A stretch of DNA of 64,000 bases from Streptomyces sp. G44 (GTDB taxonomy: Bacteria > Actinomycetota > Actinomycetes > Streptomycetales > Streptomycetaceae): positions 1 to 64,000 of the forward strand of contig NZ_JAFEXF010000002.1 of assembly GCF_016905445.1 (NCBI RefSeq). The letters are read 5' to 3'. A program made the translations under genes and the position numbers. This document shows positions 8,405 through 16,553 of the stretch, piece after piece (position 1 is the first letter of the stretch; each line of letters starts with the position of its first letter). The notes below the pieces were generated by a model, which was not told where the DNA came from, did not search any database, and saw only the letters and a list, made by a program, of their open reading frames with translations.

Positions 8405-10060
8405 TCACTTCTTGGCGGGCGGCATGTTCCGCTTGCTGACAGCCGTTCCCGGGGTGAGGGACTCGTCCTTCACGTCCGTGTCCTTCGGGTCGTAGGGCAC
8501 CACCGGCTCCTCGGCCGGGGTGTAGGGCAGCGGCCGGTGGGTCTTGCAGCGCGCGATCTCGGTGGGCGAGAGGGTGCCGTGGCGCTGGAAGACACGGTCG
8601 GAGGTGATGCGGGAAGGGCCGTCGTAGGTGATGAACTGCCGGTAGACGGCCGGCTCGATCGTGCCGTTGAGGTCACTGCCCGTGACGGTGTAGTGGCCGT
8701 CGGCTCGCTCCCGCGCGGCGGACACCTCCACCCAACTCGCGTGATTCTTCGGTGTGACGACGTCGATGTCGCGTTCCGCTGTCCGCGACCACTGCCAGGG
8801 CTGGTCACGGACCTTCTCGTAGGCAGCGGCGAAGTGCACTGCCGCCTTTCCGTGGTCGGCTTGGTCGGCGTCCTTAGCTGCACTGGTCCCGGGTTCGGCG
8901 TGTGTGACATCGCGGCTCAGGTCATCCTTGACCAGCCCTTGGTGCGAGCCGGAGTCGAGAAACTGCGTGTGTGCGACCTGATTGGCGCTGTCGAAGGAGC
9001 GCTCGCGGTAGACGACCTTCCTCTTGTCCCGCAGAGCCGCCGAGGCCTGGCTCTCGCTGAACGTGCAGTTCTCGTAGACCTCACCGATCGGCCTGGGCCG
9101 GTCGTAGTAGCCGTAGGAGTACCGCTGGTTGAGGGTGAACTTGCAGTCGTTGGTGGTCTTCGCGCACTCCTTCAGGGCCCGGGTCGGGTCGGGCGTGGTG
9201 GTGAGCGTCTCGGACATGGACGGCTCGTTACCCGTGAATGACTTGGCGGGTGGCAGGTCGCTCTTGCGTCGGCTCTTGTCGACCTCGATGGGTCGCTGAC
9301 GTGCCGACACAGCAGCAATCATGGGATGGCACTCCGCCATTACCGGGTACTTGAATGTCTCGCCGTACTGCACGTCGGGCAGGACGAAGGCCACTTCGGG
9401 GTGGTCGGTCTCGGCTTTGAAGGAGACGGTGGCCCGATCCCACTTCGTCTTCCTTGCTTCGACCGGCCCATACGTGGTCTGAATGGTGTCAAACTCCGGC
9501 TTGGGCACCATCACCTTCCACGACTCATTCCTCTTTCCGTCGATGCGTACCTCCAGTGGAAGTTCCTTGCGCTGCTGGGCCGCGCCCTGCCCGGCCTTGG
9601 GGCATGTCCGGTCGACTGTGGGGGCGTACTCGTACGTCAAGGTCACCTCGGACCCCTTACGCACATCCCACAACCGCGTCTTCAGCTGCTTGAGAGGGTC
9701 GAGACCCTTGCCGTCGGCGGTGAGGAGCGCATCGACACGCACGGCCTGATCGGTGCCACGGTTCGCCCGATACTGTCCGGCCGCGACCACCACGCCGGCT
9801 GTGGTGCTACTGCCACCCGTTGTACCCCAGTACCACGGTGTCTTTTCCGAGATTCCGTAGACCTGCTCCCAGTCATTGGCACTGATAGGAGCGACTTGCG
9901 GCTTGCTGAAGGACCCATTGACGACCGGGACGTCAACTTCTCTCTCCTCCAGGCCCGGCGGCGTCGGATCCGCTCCTGCCGCGTGGACGGCCGATACCGG
10001 CAGGCAGGCCATCACCACACCGACTGCAAGCAGCACACGACGGCTCATTCTCTGACTCAC
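8405..10060 (-). CDS. Secreted protein of unknown function with paired-Cys domain
   Basis: 551 residues from GTG 10060, preceded by GGAG at good spacing. A signal peptide (VLLAVGVVMACLPVSAVHAAGA) gives export. The middle has ALKECAKTTNDCKFTLNQ followed about 25 residues later by GEVYENCTFSESQAS: a Cys-x(7-9)-Cys-x-F pair and then an Asn-Cys-Thr. The same pattern occurs in the secreted protein at 11868-13103 (LQECQPSQGKPSPCVFEL, then VENCTDDS), so the two share a domain I cannot name. It is separated by 75 bases from the upstream gene, probably one operon. No catalytic motif is visible. Confidence 0.8.
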   Translation of the reverse strand: MSQRMSRRVLLAVGVVMACLPVSAVHAAGADPTPPGLEEREVDVPVVNGSFSKPQVAPISANDWEQVYGISEKTPWYWGTTGGSSTTAGVVVAAGQYRANRGTDQAVRVDALLTADGKGLDPLKQLKTRLWDVRKGSEVTLTYEYAPTVDRTCPKAGQGAAQQRKELPLEVRIDGKRNESWKVMVPKPEFDTIQTTYGPVEARKTKWDRATVSFKAETDHPEVAFVLPDVQYGETFKYPVMAECHPMIAAVSARQRPIEVDKSRRKSDLPPAKSFTGNEPSMSETLTTTPDPTRALKECAKTTNDCKFTLNQRYSYGYYDRPRPIGEVYENCTFSESQASAALRDKRKVVYRERSFDSANQVAHTQFLDSGSHQGLVKDDLSRDVTHAEPGTSAAKDADQADHGKAAVHFAAAYEKVRDQPWQWSRTAERDIDVVTPKNHASWVEVSAARERADGHYTVTGSDLNGTIEPAVYRQFITYDGPSRITSDRVFQRHGTLSPTEIARCKTHRPLPYTPAEEPVVPYDPKDTDVKDESLTPGTAVSKRNMPPAKK

Positions 10061-10135
10061 TTTTCTCTCCTTCTATGCCTGGCACCGAAGCGCCAACTTC
10101 TTTCTGGGGCCACTTTTTTGGCTCACGCGTCACCG

Positions 10136-10804
10136 TCAGCAGAACCTGTCCTTCGGGTCGAAACGGGTGACGTCCGGCGGGACGGTCGCCAGCAGCGGCA
10201 GGGGAATGGTGCAGAGCCCGTTCGCCGCTTCACTGAACGAAGTGTCACGATCCTTCTGGGCTTCCTGGAAACCCGTGATCTTCGACTCAAGGCCCTTCTG
10301 GAAGGCCTGCTGGTGGTTGTGGGCGCCCTGGATTCCCGCCACTTGGTCCATGCACGTCGAGATGTGCGGATCGTCCGCGGCGCGCCTGTCTCCGGACGTT
10401 CCGGAGCCTGAAGGCCGGCCGCCGGACTCAGTCGCCGTATCGGATTGGGCCTGCTGGGCGGGCGATGCGGCCGGGTCCGGCGGGCAATCCTTGAGGCGGG
10501 TGTCGACTTTGCCCTTCATCTTGCAGGTGGGCGACTGCGACTCCTCCGCCGTGCCAGGGGGACACGGATTCTCCTGCTCGACCGCGGGATGGGTCACTGA
10601 CGGAGTCGCTACCGGCGACGCCGACGCCGCATCCGGAGTCGGCGCGCGGGAGTAGGAGGGATCGGCTGCCACCTCTGCCATGCCCACTCTGTGCGAATGG
10701 GCGCCAGCCGTACCGGAGTTGGGTGCGGCGACCGCTGACGCGCCGAGAAGTCCGGCTGTCAGCATGACGGGGGCGACAATCGCAGCGAGCTTGCGGCTGT
10801 CCAC
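10136..10804 (-). CDS. Secreted Cys-containing protein of unknown function
   Basis: 222 residues from GTG 10804, six bases after GAGGAG; an upstream ATG has no such site. A signal peptide (KLAAIVAPVMLTAGLLGASAVAA) is followed by a Ser/Thr/Pro/Ala-rich linker, the cysteines of NPCPPGT, PTCKMKG, KDCPPD and STCMDQ, and a C-terminal helical part with IQGAHNHQQAFQKGLESKI. It looks like a disulphide-bonded exported protein and is probably co-transcribed with the larger secreted protein 75 bases downstream. I do not recognise the family. Confidence 0.75.
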   Translation of the reverse strand: MDSRKLAAIVAPVMLTAGLLGASAVAAPNSGTAGAHSHRVGMAEVAADPSYSRAPTPDAASASPVATPSVTHPAVEQENPCPPGTAEESQSPTCKMKGKVDTRLKDCPPDPAASPAQQAQSDTATESGGRPSGSGTSGDRRAADDPHISTCMDQVAGIQGAHNHQQAFQKGLESKITGFQEAQKDRDTSFSEAANGLCTIPLPLLATVPPDVTRFDPKDRFC

Positions 10805-11361
10805 GTTTTTCTCCTCTTCGGTTTTCGGGACAACCGGTCGGAGCCGAATACGCGTAATGCGCAGCGGAGGGGGGACGCAGTACACGGCCCCATCGACCGG
10901 TCGATACGCCTAACGTTGCGTCACATCCCTTCCGTCACACAGGGAAAGGGATGCCTGTGTCCGATGGAAACACCCCGTTCGGACCTCTGTGCTACCGAGT
11001 GGTGCAGGTCAGAGCGCCGGGAATTCGGCCACATCAAAGTTGTAACCCGGCCGCGGTGGCAGCGCGAGTTGAGCTGGGCGGAGGGGCACCCGACGGGCCC
11101 ACGTGCGTTGGCCCTCAAGCGAACAAGGCAAAGTATTAAGGGCTTTGGAAACACTGGGGGACAACGGCACGAGTGCCACCGAATTGGTTCCATCTGCCCG
11201 GGTCGCCAAATGACCCGTACGGCCGCAGAAGTTGGCACCGGAGCAAGACCCGGGCCAGGCTCGGCGCGAAAACGTTTCTCCCTATGCGGGGCGGCCTGAC
11301 GACGTCGGTCGTGCGCCGCTCGTTCGGCCTGCCCCGCCAACTCCCGAAAGGAGCAACACAC
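10805..11361. other. Divergent intergenic region between secreted-protein genes
   Basis: About 560 bases separating the leftward secreted operon from the rightward small secreted gene. It must contain both promoters. An A/T-rich patch near 11126-11140 (CAAAGTATTAAGG) is a candidate -10 region for the rightward gene; no convincing -35 box, operator repeat or further gene is seen. Confidence 0.4.
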
Positions 11362-11646
11362 ATGCGTGCTCTTCTCGCAGTACTCGCCTCCGTGGCACTT
11401 GCCTCGGCGGCTCTCACCGGTGAGGCAGCCGCCGAGGCGCCTGTCCGGCCGGCACCCGCTCCCCGTGCCGTGAGCGGCATGGACAACCCGTGCCACCCGT
11501 TCCCGTTCGAGCCGGCGAAGGAGGGCGAGGCGTACTGGTACTACGACCAGGACGGCGGCTGGTGCGCCTACGCCGACGTTCAGGTCCCCCGGGACGAGGA
11601 CGAACGCTGGGACAACTGGGGGGACTGCTGGGACAGGTGCGGCTGA
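11362..11646 (+). CDS. Small secreted tryptophan-rich protein
   Basis: 94 residues from ATG 11362, preceded by AAAGGAG. A signal peptide (LLAVLASVALASAALTGEAAA) leaves a mature part of about 70 residues with four cysteines and an aromatic, acidic run (YWYYDQDGGWCAY, WDNWGDCWDRC). Paired Cys residues and the many Trp suggest a small disulphide-stabilised extracellular protein. No family is recognised. It stands alone between two secreted-protein loci. Confidence 0.7.
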   Translation: MRALLAVLASVALASAALTGEAAAEAPVRPAPAPRAVSGMDNPCHPFPFEPAKEGEAYWYYDQDGGWCAYADVQVPRDEDERWDNWGDCWDRCG

Positions 11647-11867
11647 AGTGACCGTCAGGGCTGGGTCGTTACCGGCCCGGCCCTGCACGGAATCACGCCA
11701 ATGCACCAAAAAATCGGATAATCAACGCCTACGGGTGCAGAGGGCAACAGACCGTGTTTAAGGTGCGGTTGTTCAAGGGATCACTGTGACGGGAATCTCC
11801 GGTGACGGGATTCGTGCCGGTCGCCCGTGTGGTCCGTCCCCTCCCCGTACTACCTCTGGAGACCCCT

Positions 11868-13103
11868 GTGTCCACATCGAACCCACCCACGGCCAGCTCC
11901 GCCCGCCGTGGCCTCACCCTCGCAGTGTTCATCTGCCTGAGCCTCACCATGCCGACCGCGCCGGCCCACGCAGATCCCGTCAGCAGCAGCTCCGTGGAGT
12001 TGCCCGCCCTGCCCGAGGCGCGCGCCTACGACGCCAAGGGCAAGCCCATCAAGGACTACCGAAAGGTCCTTCAGGAATGCCAGCCGTCACAGGGAAAGCC
12101 GTCCCCGTGCGTCTTCGAGCTGAAGAAGGAGAAGAAGGAGTTCAACACTGCTGTGGTGTCAGTCGGCAACGCGGTCGAGAACTGCACCGACGACTCGATC
12201 GTCGTCACCAAGGAGGCGGAGCTGACGTCCTCCTCCACCGACAACATCGGCGGCGAGATCTCCGGCAGCGCCATGTTCGAGGGCACCATCAACAACACGG
12301 CGTCGGTCACCATGGACGACACCGTCCAGGTGACCGGTTCGACCACCAAGCAGGTCGCGAACGAGAACACGCATCAGACCTGGTCGCCGCACAGCTCCAA
12401 GGCCCAGTCGTCCACCACGAACAAGGCCAGCGAGCAGATGAGCGGTACGGCCACCGGCCAGAACACCGCTCACGTCGGCGTCACGGACACCGTCCTCGTG
12501 GGGGCGCGCGCCAGCTTCACCGCGGCCTTCCGGGCGACGTTCTCCAAGTCCTGGACCAAGACCGCGAAGGAGACCACGACGCACAAGTTCGAGGTCCGCC
12601 CCGGCCGAACGCTGCACTTCGGAGCGTCCTTCGCCATGGCCACCGTCTCCGGTGACATGACGAACAAGGAGAACGGGAACAAGCTGGAGAACTTCTCCAT
12701 GCACACGCCCTCCACGGCGAACTCCAGCAGACTCATCGCCCAGGCCTTCAACTCGCAGAGCTGCCCGGAGCTCGCCCAGCAGAAGGGCAACCCCAACGGC
12801 GAACAGGGCGAACACAGCAATAAGCAGCAGGAGGGCGGCAAGCCCCAGCAGGGCCAGACCGGCAACAACACCGGCAACACCCAACAGGGTCAGACCGGCA
12901 ACAACACCGGTAACACCCAGCAGGGTCAGACCGGCAACAACACCGGCAATACCCAACAGGGCCAGACAGGTACCGGCAACAACACCAGTGGATCCCCGGA
13001 TTCGAGCCGTGCGCTCAAGCCCGAGCTGAAGTCCGCGACACAGCCAAGCCTCGTCCCGGGCAAGCAGCCCGTGGAGACCTGGCAGGTGCCACTGGACCGA
13101 TGA
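11868..13103 (+). CDS. Secreted aerolysin-like (beta pore-forming) candidate with tandem-repeat tail
   Basis: 411 residues; GTG 11868 follows GGAG and starts a signal peptide (LTLAVFICLSLTMPTAPAHA). Residues about 55-105 carry the paired-Cys element shared with the 8405 protein (LQECQ, SPCVFEL, VENCTDDS). Residues about 115-265 are Ser/Thr-rich alternating strands (STDNIGGEISGSAMFEGT, ASFTAAFRATFSKSW) ending in HKFEVRPGRTLHFGASF and VSGDMT, which resembles the elongated beta region and PPxxxV/K strand order of ETX/MTX2 aerolysin-like toxins. The last third holds a 12-residue tandem repeat and a disordered tail. Pore formation is an inference from the strand pattern only. Confidence 0.7.
   Translation: MSTSNPPTASSARRGLTLAVFICLSLTMPTAPAHADPVSSSSVELPALPEARAYDAKGKPIKDYRKVLQECQPSQGKPSPCVFELKKEKKEFNTAVVSVGNAVENCTDDSIVVTKEAELTSSSTDNIGGEISGSAMFEGTINNTASVTMDDTVQVTGSTTKQVANENTHQTWSPHSSKAQSSTTNKASEQMSGTATGQNTAHVGVTDTVLVGARASFTAAFRATFSKSWTKTAKETTTHKFEVRPGRTLHFGASFAMATVSGDMTNKENGNKLENFSMHTPSTANSSRLIAQAFNSQSCPELAQQKGNPNGEQGEHSNKQQEGGKPQQGQTGNNTGNTQQGQTGNNTGNTQQGQTGNNTGNTQQGQTGTGNNTSGSPDSSRALKPELKSATQPSLVPGKQPVETWQVPLDR
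12846..12986 (+). repeat. Tandem 36-bp repeat, about 3.5 copies, in coding sequence
   Basis: The unit encodes QQGQTGNNTGNT and is repeated at 36-base intervals from 12846; the last copy is modified to QQGQTGTGNN. Copies differ mostly at third positions (CAG/CAA, GGC/GGT). It forms a flexible Gln/Asn/Thr/Gly tail and could change length by slippage. Confidence 0.85.
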
Positions 13104-13120
13104 GGCCGGCGACGCGGAGC

Positions 13121-13144
13121 GGGCCGCCCGGTGAAGGGCGGCCC
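13121..13144 (+). terminator. Terminator after the aerolysin-like gene
   Basis: GGGCCGCCC and GGGCGGCCC pair perfectly (9 bp) around GGTGAA, 18 bases after the stop codon. Confidence 0.65.
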
Positions 13145-13845
13145 TGCTCCGGAGGGTGGGCGCCGGATGTCCAGCGCGTGCCCGTCGTTGCCGGTGGTGT
13201 GACCGCCGTCGAGGTCGTGGAAGAGACTGTGTGCACAGCCCTCCACGACCTTGCGGCTGTTGGGAGCCTGTTGGTGGGACACGTCGGCCCGGTCACGTTC
13301 CAAGGAGAAGGAGAACGCTGAGAGGGAAGCCCGCGACGGCGACGGCTTCGCTCAGCTCCTCGGTGCGGTACCGGGCGGTGGCGGTAGCCGGCCGCACGCG
13401 TCCGTCAACTCGGTGCGCCGTCACGGTCTTCGTGGTCGGCGAGCCCCTAGTGCGAAGCGGCTGCGGCGCGCTCAGCTCGATGCGGACGGTGTGCTCGGAG
13501 AGCCACCCGACGTACCGCTTCGGGCTGCGTCCGCTTGCCCTGGCGTGCCGCCGTCCACGGTGTTGTCACGGCGAGTTCCGCAGCGTGGCCCTCAGGCCAG
13601 GGGCGGCCATCGGTGCGCGAAGCCCGGCCCAGTTCCCGCACGGTTTGCGCCGGTTGTGATCCGCCTCCGTTGAGTGCGTCTTTTCCGCCGTGCAACGGCG
13701 TGGCACACAAGGCGAATTGCGGCCTACGGCCTCCAAGTCCCGTTCCATTCGCACGCGCTGGGGATGCGCTCCGCTTGTTCGCGAGTAATGCTTACAACAC
13801 GGACAAATCGGTCCGTGAGAAATCAGCGAACCCAGAGGAGATGCC

Positions 13846-14745
13846 ATGCGAGCATCCGCTGTACTGACCGCTGTCGGCCTGGCCACCGCCGGCCTCATGG
13901 CGGCCCTTCCCGCCACCGCCCAGGCGACCGCCGCCACTTCCGCCGCGACCGCGCGGACCGTGGCCGCGTCCGCCGCCGCGGCCCCGCACTCCGAAGGCCC
14001 CGCGCTCATGCTGATGGCGCAGGAGACCGCCGACTGCCTGGGCCTTCCCGCCGAGACGACCGCCGTGGACCGGGGGGTGCGCGGCCTGGCCCTGATCCGC
14101 CTCGGCCACATCCCCGTCACCGCCCCGCCGACCACCCTCACCCAGTGCCTGGACCAGGCGGCCAGGGATGACGACAACCCCATCCGCGAGCTGGCGGCCA
14201 AGCACGGAGACCTGCTGGGGCTGAAGTCGGACACCGCCAACAACAACAACGACGGCCGCCCGCCGCGTGAGTGGCTGCGTCCCACCCCCGTGAACTCCCA
14301 CGCCAACCCCGACGCTCACCTGCGCACCAGTGCCGACGAGCCGGTTCCGCCCGACCCCTCGGCTCCCTCGACGCCGCCCGCGCCGGAGGCGTCTCCCGGC
14401 ACCACGGAGAACCCCCCGGTGGCCATCGTCGACACCGTTATCAGCAAGGTCTGCACCGACGTCCCGATCACGGTGGAGCGGAACACCGTCGGGCTGGTCG
14501 GCGCCGAGGTGCGGAACATCCTCACCGCGCAGCGGAACCAGCGGTGCGCCGACGGCTTCTCGCCCTACGGTGAGTACGAGCCCCTGCTCGCCCTGATCGA
14601 CAAGCTGCCGCCGCTCTCCGAGAAGGACCAGAAGGACCAGAAGGACCAGAAGGAGCCGCGGGAGCAGAGGGAGGAGAAGGAGAGGCTGGAGCGGGAGAAG
14701 GAAGCGGCACGGCTGGAGGACAGCAAGCGCCCGATGAACACGTAG
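13846..14745 (+). CDS. Secreted protein, first tandem paralogue
   Basis: 299 residues; ATG 13846 lies five bases after GAGGAG, and a second ATG five bases upstream overlaps that site. The signal peptide is Ala-rich (VLTAVGLATAGLMAALPATA). The core reads ETADCLGLP, TAVDRGVRGLALIRLGHIPV and LTQCLDQAARDDDNPIREL, then a Pro/Thr linker, VAIVDTVISKVCTDVPI and QRNQRCADGFSPYGEYEP; four cysteines are conserved in the paralogue. The C-terminus is highly charged, with KDQ repeats and a Glu/Lys/Arg helix absent from the second copy. Function unknown. Confidence 0.8.
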   Translation: MRASAVLTAVGLATAGLMAALPATAQATAATSAATARTVAASAAAAPHSEGPALMLMAQETADCLGLPAETTAVDRGVRGLALIRLGHIPVTAPPTTLTQCLDQAARDDDNPIRELAAKHGDLLGLKSDTANNNNDGRPPREWLRPTPVNSHANPDAHLRTSADEPVPPDPSAPSTPPAPEASPGTTENPPVAIVDTVISKVCTDVPITVERNTVGLVGAEVRNILTAQRNQRCADGFSPYGEYEPLLALIDKLPPLSEKDQKDQKDQKEPREQREEKERLEREKEAARLEDSKRPMNT

Positions 14746-14764
14746 CCGCGCACCGCCCCGAGAC

Positions 14765-14799
14765 GGCGTCCCCGAACGCGCATGGCGCTCGGGGACGCC
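14765..14799 (+). terminator. Terminator after the first tandem paralogue
   Basis: GGCGTCCCCGA pairs with TCGGGGACGCC (11 bp) 20 bases after the stop codon. A second GC-rich inverted repeat (CCCGGCACCC with GGGTGCCGGG) follows within 60 bases. Confidence 0.65.
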
Positions 14800-15625
14800 A
14801 CCCGGACACCCGGCACCCGCACACCGGGCAGCCGGGTGCCGGGCGGCTCAGCCACTCGTACTTGGCAGCCGAAATGCGACCGCGCCCTTGGAGATGAAGG
14901 GTGCGGTCGCAAACCTGCCGGGTACCGCTGGACAAGGCCTGCTGAACTGATCACAACCGCGACGCGATTGCCACAACTCTCGCACCCTGACTGGCAACTT
15001 GTGCCCGCGGACCGCACGCCGTGATCCGCGTTCACCGCCCCGCACACCACACAGGACGGGCCCCCACGCAGCCCACCCCACCGCTTGACCCAAATCCGAT
15101 CCCGAACTCTGGTTATCGACTGCCCCATTTATGGGATGGAAGGCCGTGACGGCGACGGCTTCGCTCAGCTCCTCGGTGCGGTACCGGGTGGTGGCGACAG
15201 CCGACCTTGTGCCGGACAACTCGGGCCGCGTGTGGTCGTGTTCCTGGTCACCTGGCACTTGGTGCGAAGCGGCTGCGGCGCGCTCGGCGCGATGCGCACG
15301 GTGTGCTCGAAGAGCCGCCCGACGTACTGCTTCGTATTGCGTTCGCCCGCCCCCGGCAGCGGGGCGCTCAGGCGATGGGCCGGCAGCCATCGGCAGATGG
15401 CGCCGGGCTCTATTTGTCTGCGTTTTGCGCCACTTGTGGTCTGCCTCTGTCGGGCGCGCGGGCCTCGTATCGCACCAGCGCTGTACGCAAAGCGAGTTGA
15501 GGCCCGCGGCTTCCAAGTCCCGTTCCATTTGGACGCCCTGAGGATGCGCTCGGCTTGCCCGCGAGTAATGCTTACATCACGGACAAATCGGTCCGTGAGA
15601 AATCAGCGAACCCAGAGGAGATGCC
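14800..15625. other. Intergenic region between the tandem paralogues
   Basis: About 830 bases. The right two thirds resemble 13335-13845, which lies upstream of the first paralogue, so this is the duplicated upstream region. Minus-strand frames in both copies have related, broken readings (MERDLEAVGRNSPCV and MERDLEAAGLNSLCV), which suggests a decayed gene carried along by the duplication rather than an active one. Confidence 0.45.
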
Positions 15626-16405
15626 ATGCGAGCATCCGCTGTACTGACCGCTGTCGGCCTGGCCACCGCCGGCCTGCTGGCGGCCACGCCCGTCACCGCC
15701 ACCGCGACCGCCGCCACTTCCGCCGCGGCCGCACCCGCCGCGCCTTCCCAGCACTCGAAGGGCCCCGCGCTGATGCTGATCTCGCAGGAGACGGCGAAGT
15801 GCATCGGCCTGCCCAAGACCACCGCCGTGGACCGGGGCGTCCGCGGCCTGGCCCTGGTCCGCCTCGGCCACACTCCGGTCAAGGCCCCCCAGCACGTCGT
15901 CGCCGAGTGCTTCGACGAGGCGGCCGAGGACGCCGGCAACCCCATCCATGAGCTGGCCCGCAAGCACGGCGATCTGCTGGGGCTGAAGGCTGATTCCGGC
16001 AACACCGAGCGTCCGCCCAAGGAATGGCGGCGCTCGACCCCGGAAAGCGCCGACGCCACTCCTGACGCGCACCGTCCCACCCCTGCCGGTGACCCGGTCC
16101 CGCCCGACCCGTGGGACTCGGAACCGGTTCTCGGCACCGAGGAGAACCCCGCGGTTGCCATTGTCGACACCGTCGTCAGCAAGGTGTGCACCGACGTCCC
16201 GGTCGGGAAGACGCGGGGCATCGTCGAGCTGGCGGGAACCGAGGCGCAGGACCTCCTCACCGCACCCCGGAACCAGCGGTGCGGCGACGACTTCTCGCCC
16301 TACGGTGACTACGAGCCCCTGCTGGACCTCATCGAGAAGCTGCCGCGGCTCTCGGACGACGAGGACCGGCCGAACAACAACGGCAGGCGCCCGGCGCGCA
16401 CGTGA
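15626..16405 (+). CDS. Secreted protein, second tandem paralogue
   Basis: 259 residues with the same start context and signal peptide as the gene at 13846. The conserved core is ETAKCIGLP, TAVDRGVRGLALVRLGHTPV, VAECFDEAAEDAGNPIHEL, VAIVDTVVSKVCTDVPV and QRCGDDFSPYGDYEP. It lacks the charged C-terminal helix of the first copy and ends NNNGRRPART. The core, including four Cys, is conserved while linkers diverge, so both copies are probably under selection. Function unknown. Confidence 0.8.
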   Translation: MRASAVLTAVGLATAGLLAATPVTATATAATSAAAAPAAPSQHSKGPALMLISQETAKCIGLPKTTAVDRGVRGLALVRLGHTPVKAPQHVVAECFDEAAEDAGNPIHELARKHGDLLGLKADSGNTERPPKEWRRSTPESADATPDAHRPTPAGDPVPPDPWDSEPVLGTEENPAVAIVDTVVSKVCTDVPVGKTRGIVELAGTEAQDLLTAPRNQRCGDDFSPYGDYEPLLDLIEKLPRLSDDEDRPNNNGRRPART

Positions 16406-16427
16406 CCGCGTAGTCCCGCACGACGAC

Positions 16428-16462
16428 GGCGCCCCCGTCCGTGAGAAGCGGACGGGGGCGCC
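16428..16462 (+). terminator. Terminator after the second tandem paralogue
   Basis: A perfect 14-bp stem (GGCGCCCCCGTCCG with CGGACGGGGGCGCC) around a seven-base loop, 23 bases after the stop. It also separates this gene from the convergent exonuclease-TerD gene. Confidence 0.8.
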
Positions 16463-16553
16463 ACCCCCGGAAGCCCGGATCCACGCCCGCACTGCGTCGC
16501 CGAGCCTGAACCGGGCGCAGGGACGCGCAGATCTTCGCTCCCGACGCCTGCGT

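Larger units (their letters stand above)
13335..16405 (+). repeat. Tandem duplication of a secreted-protein gene and its upstream region
   Basis: Two units run in the same direction. The first starts near 13335 and ends with the gene at 13846-14745; the second starts near 15148 and ends with the gene at 15626-16405. Both share GACGGCTTCGCTCAGCTCCT near their left ends, the leader ACGGACAAATCGGTCCGTGA at about 13800 and 15578, and an almost identical start of the gene. In between, 13104-13845 and 14800-15625 contain only related, degenerate sequence with no supportable gene. Confidence 0.75.
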
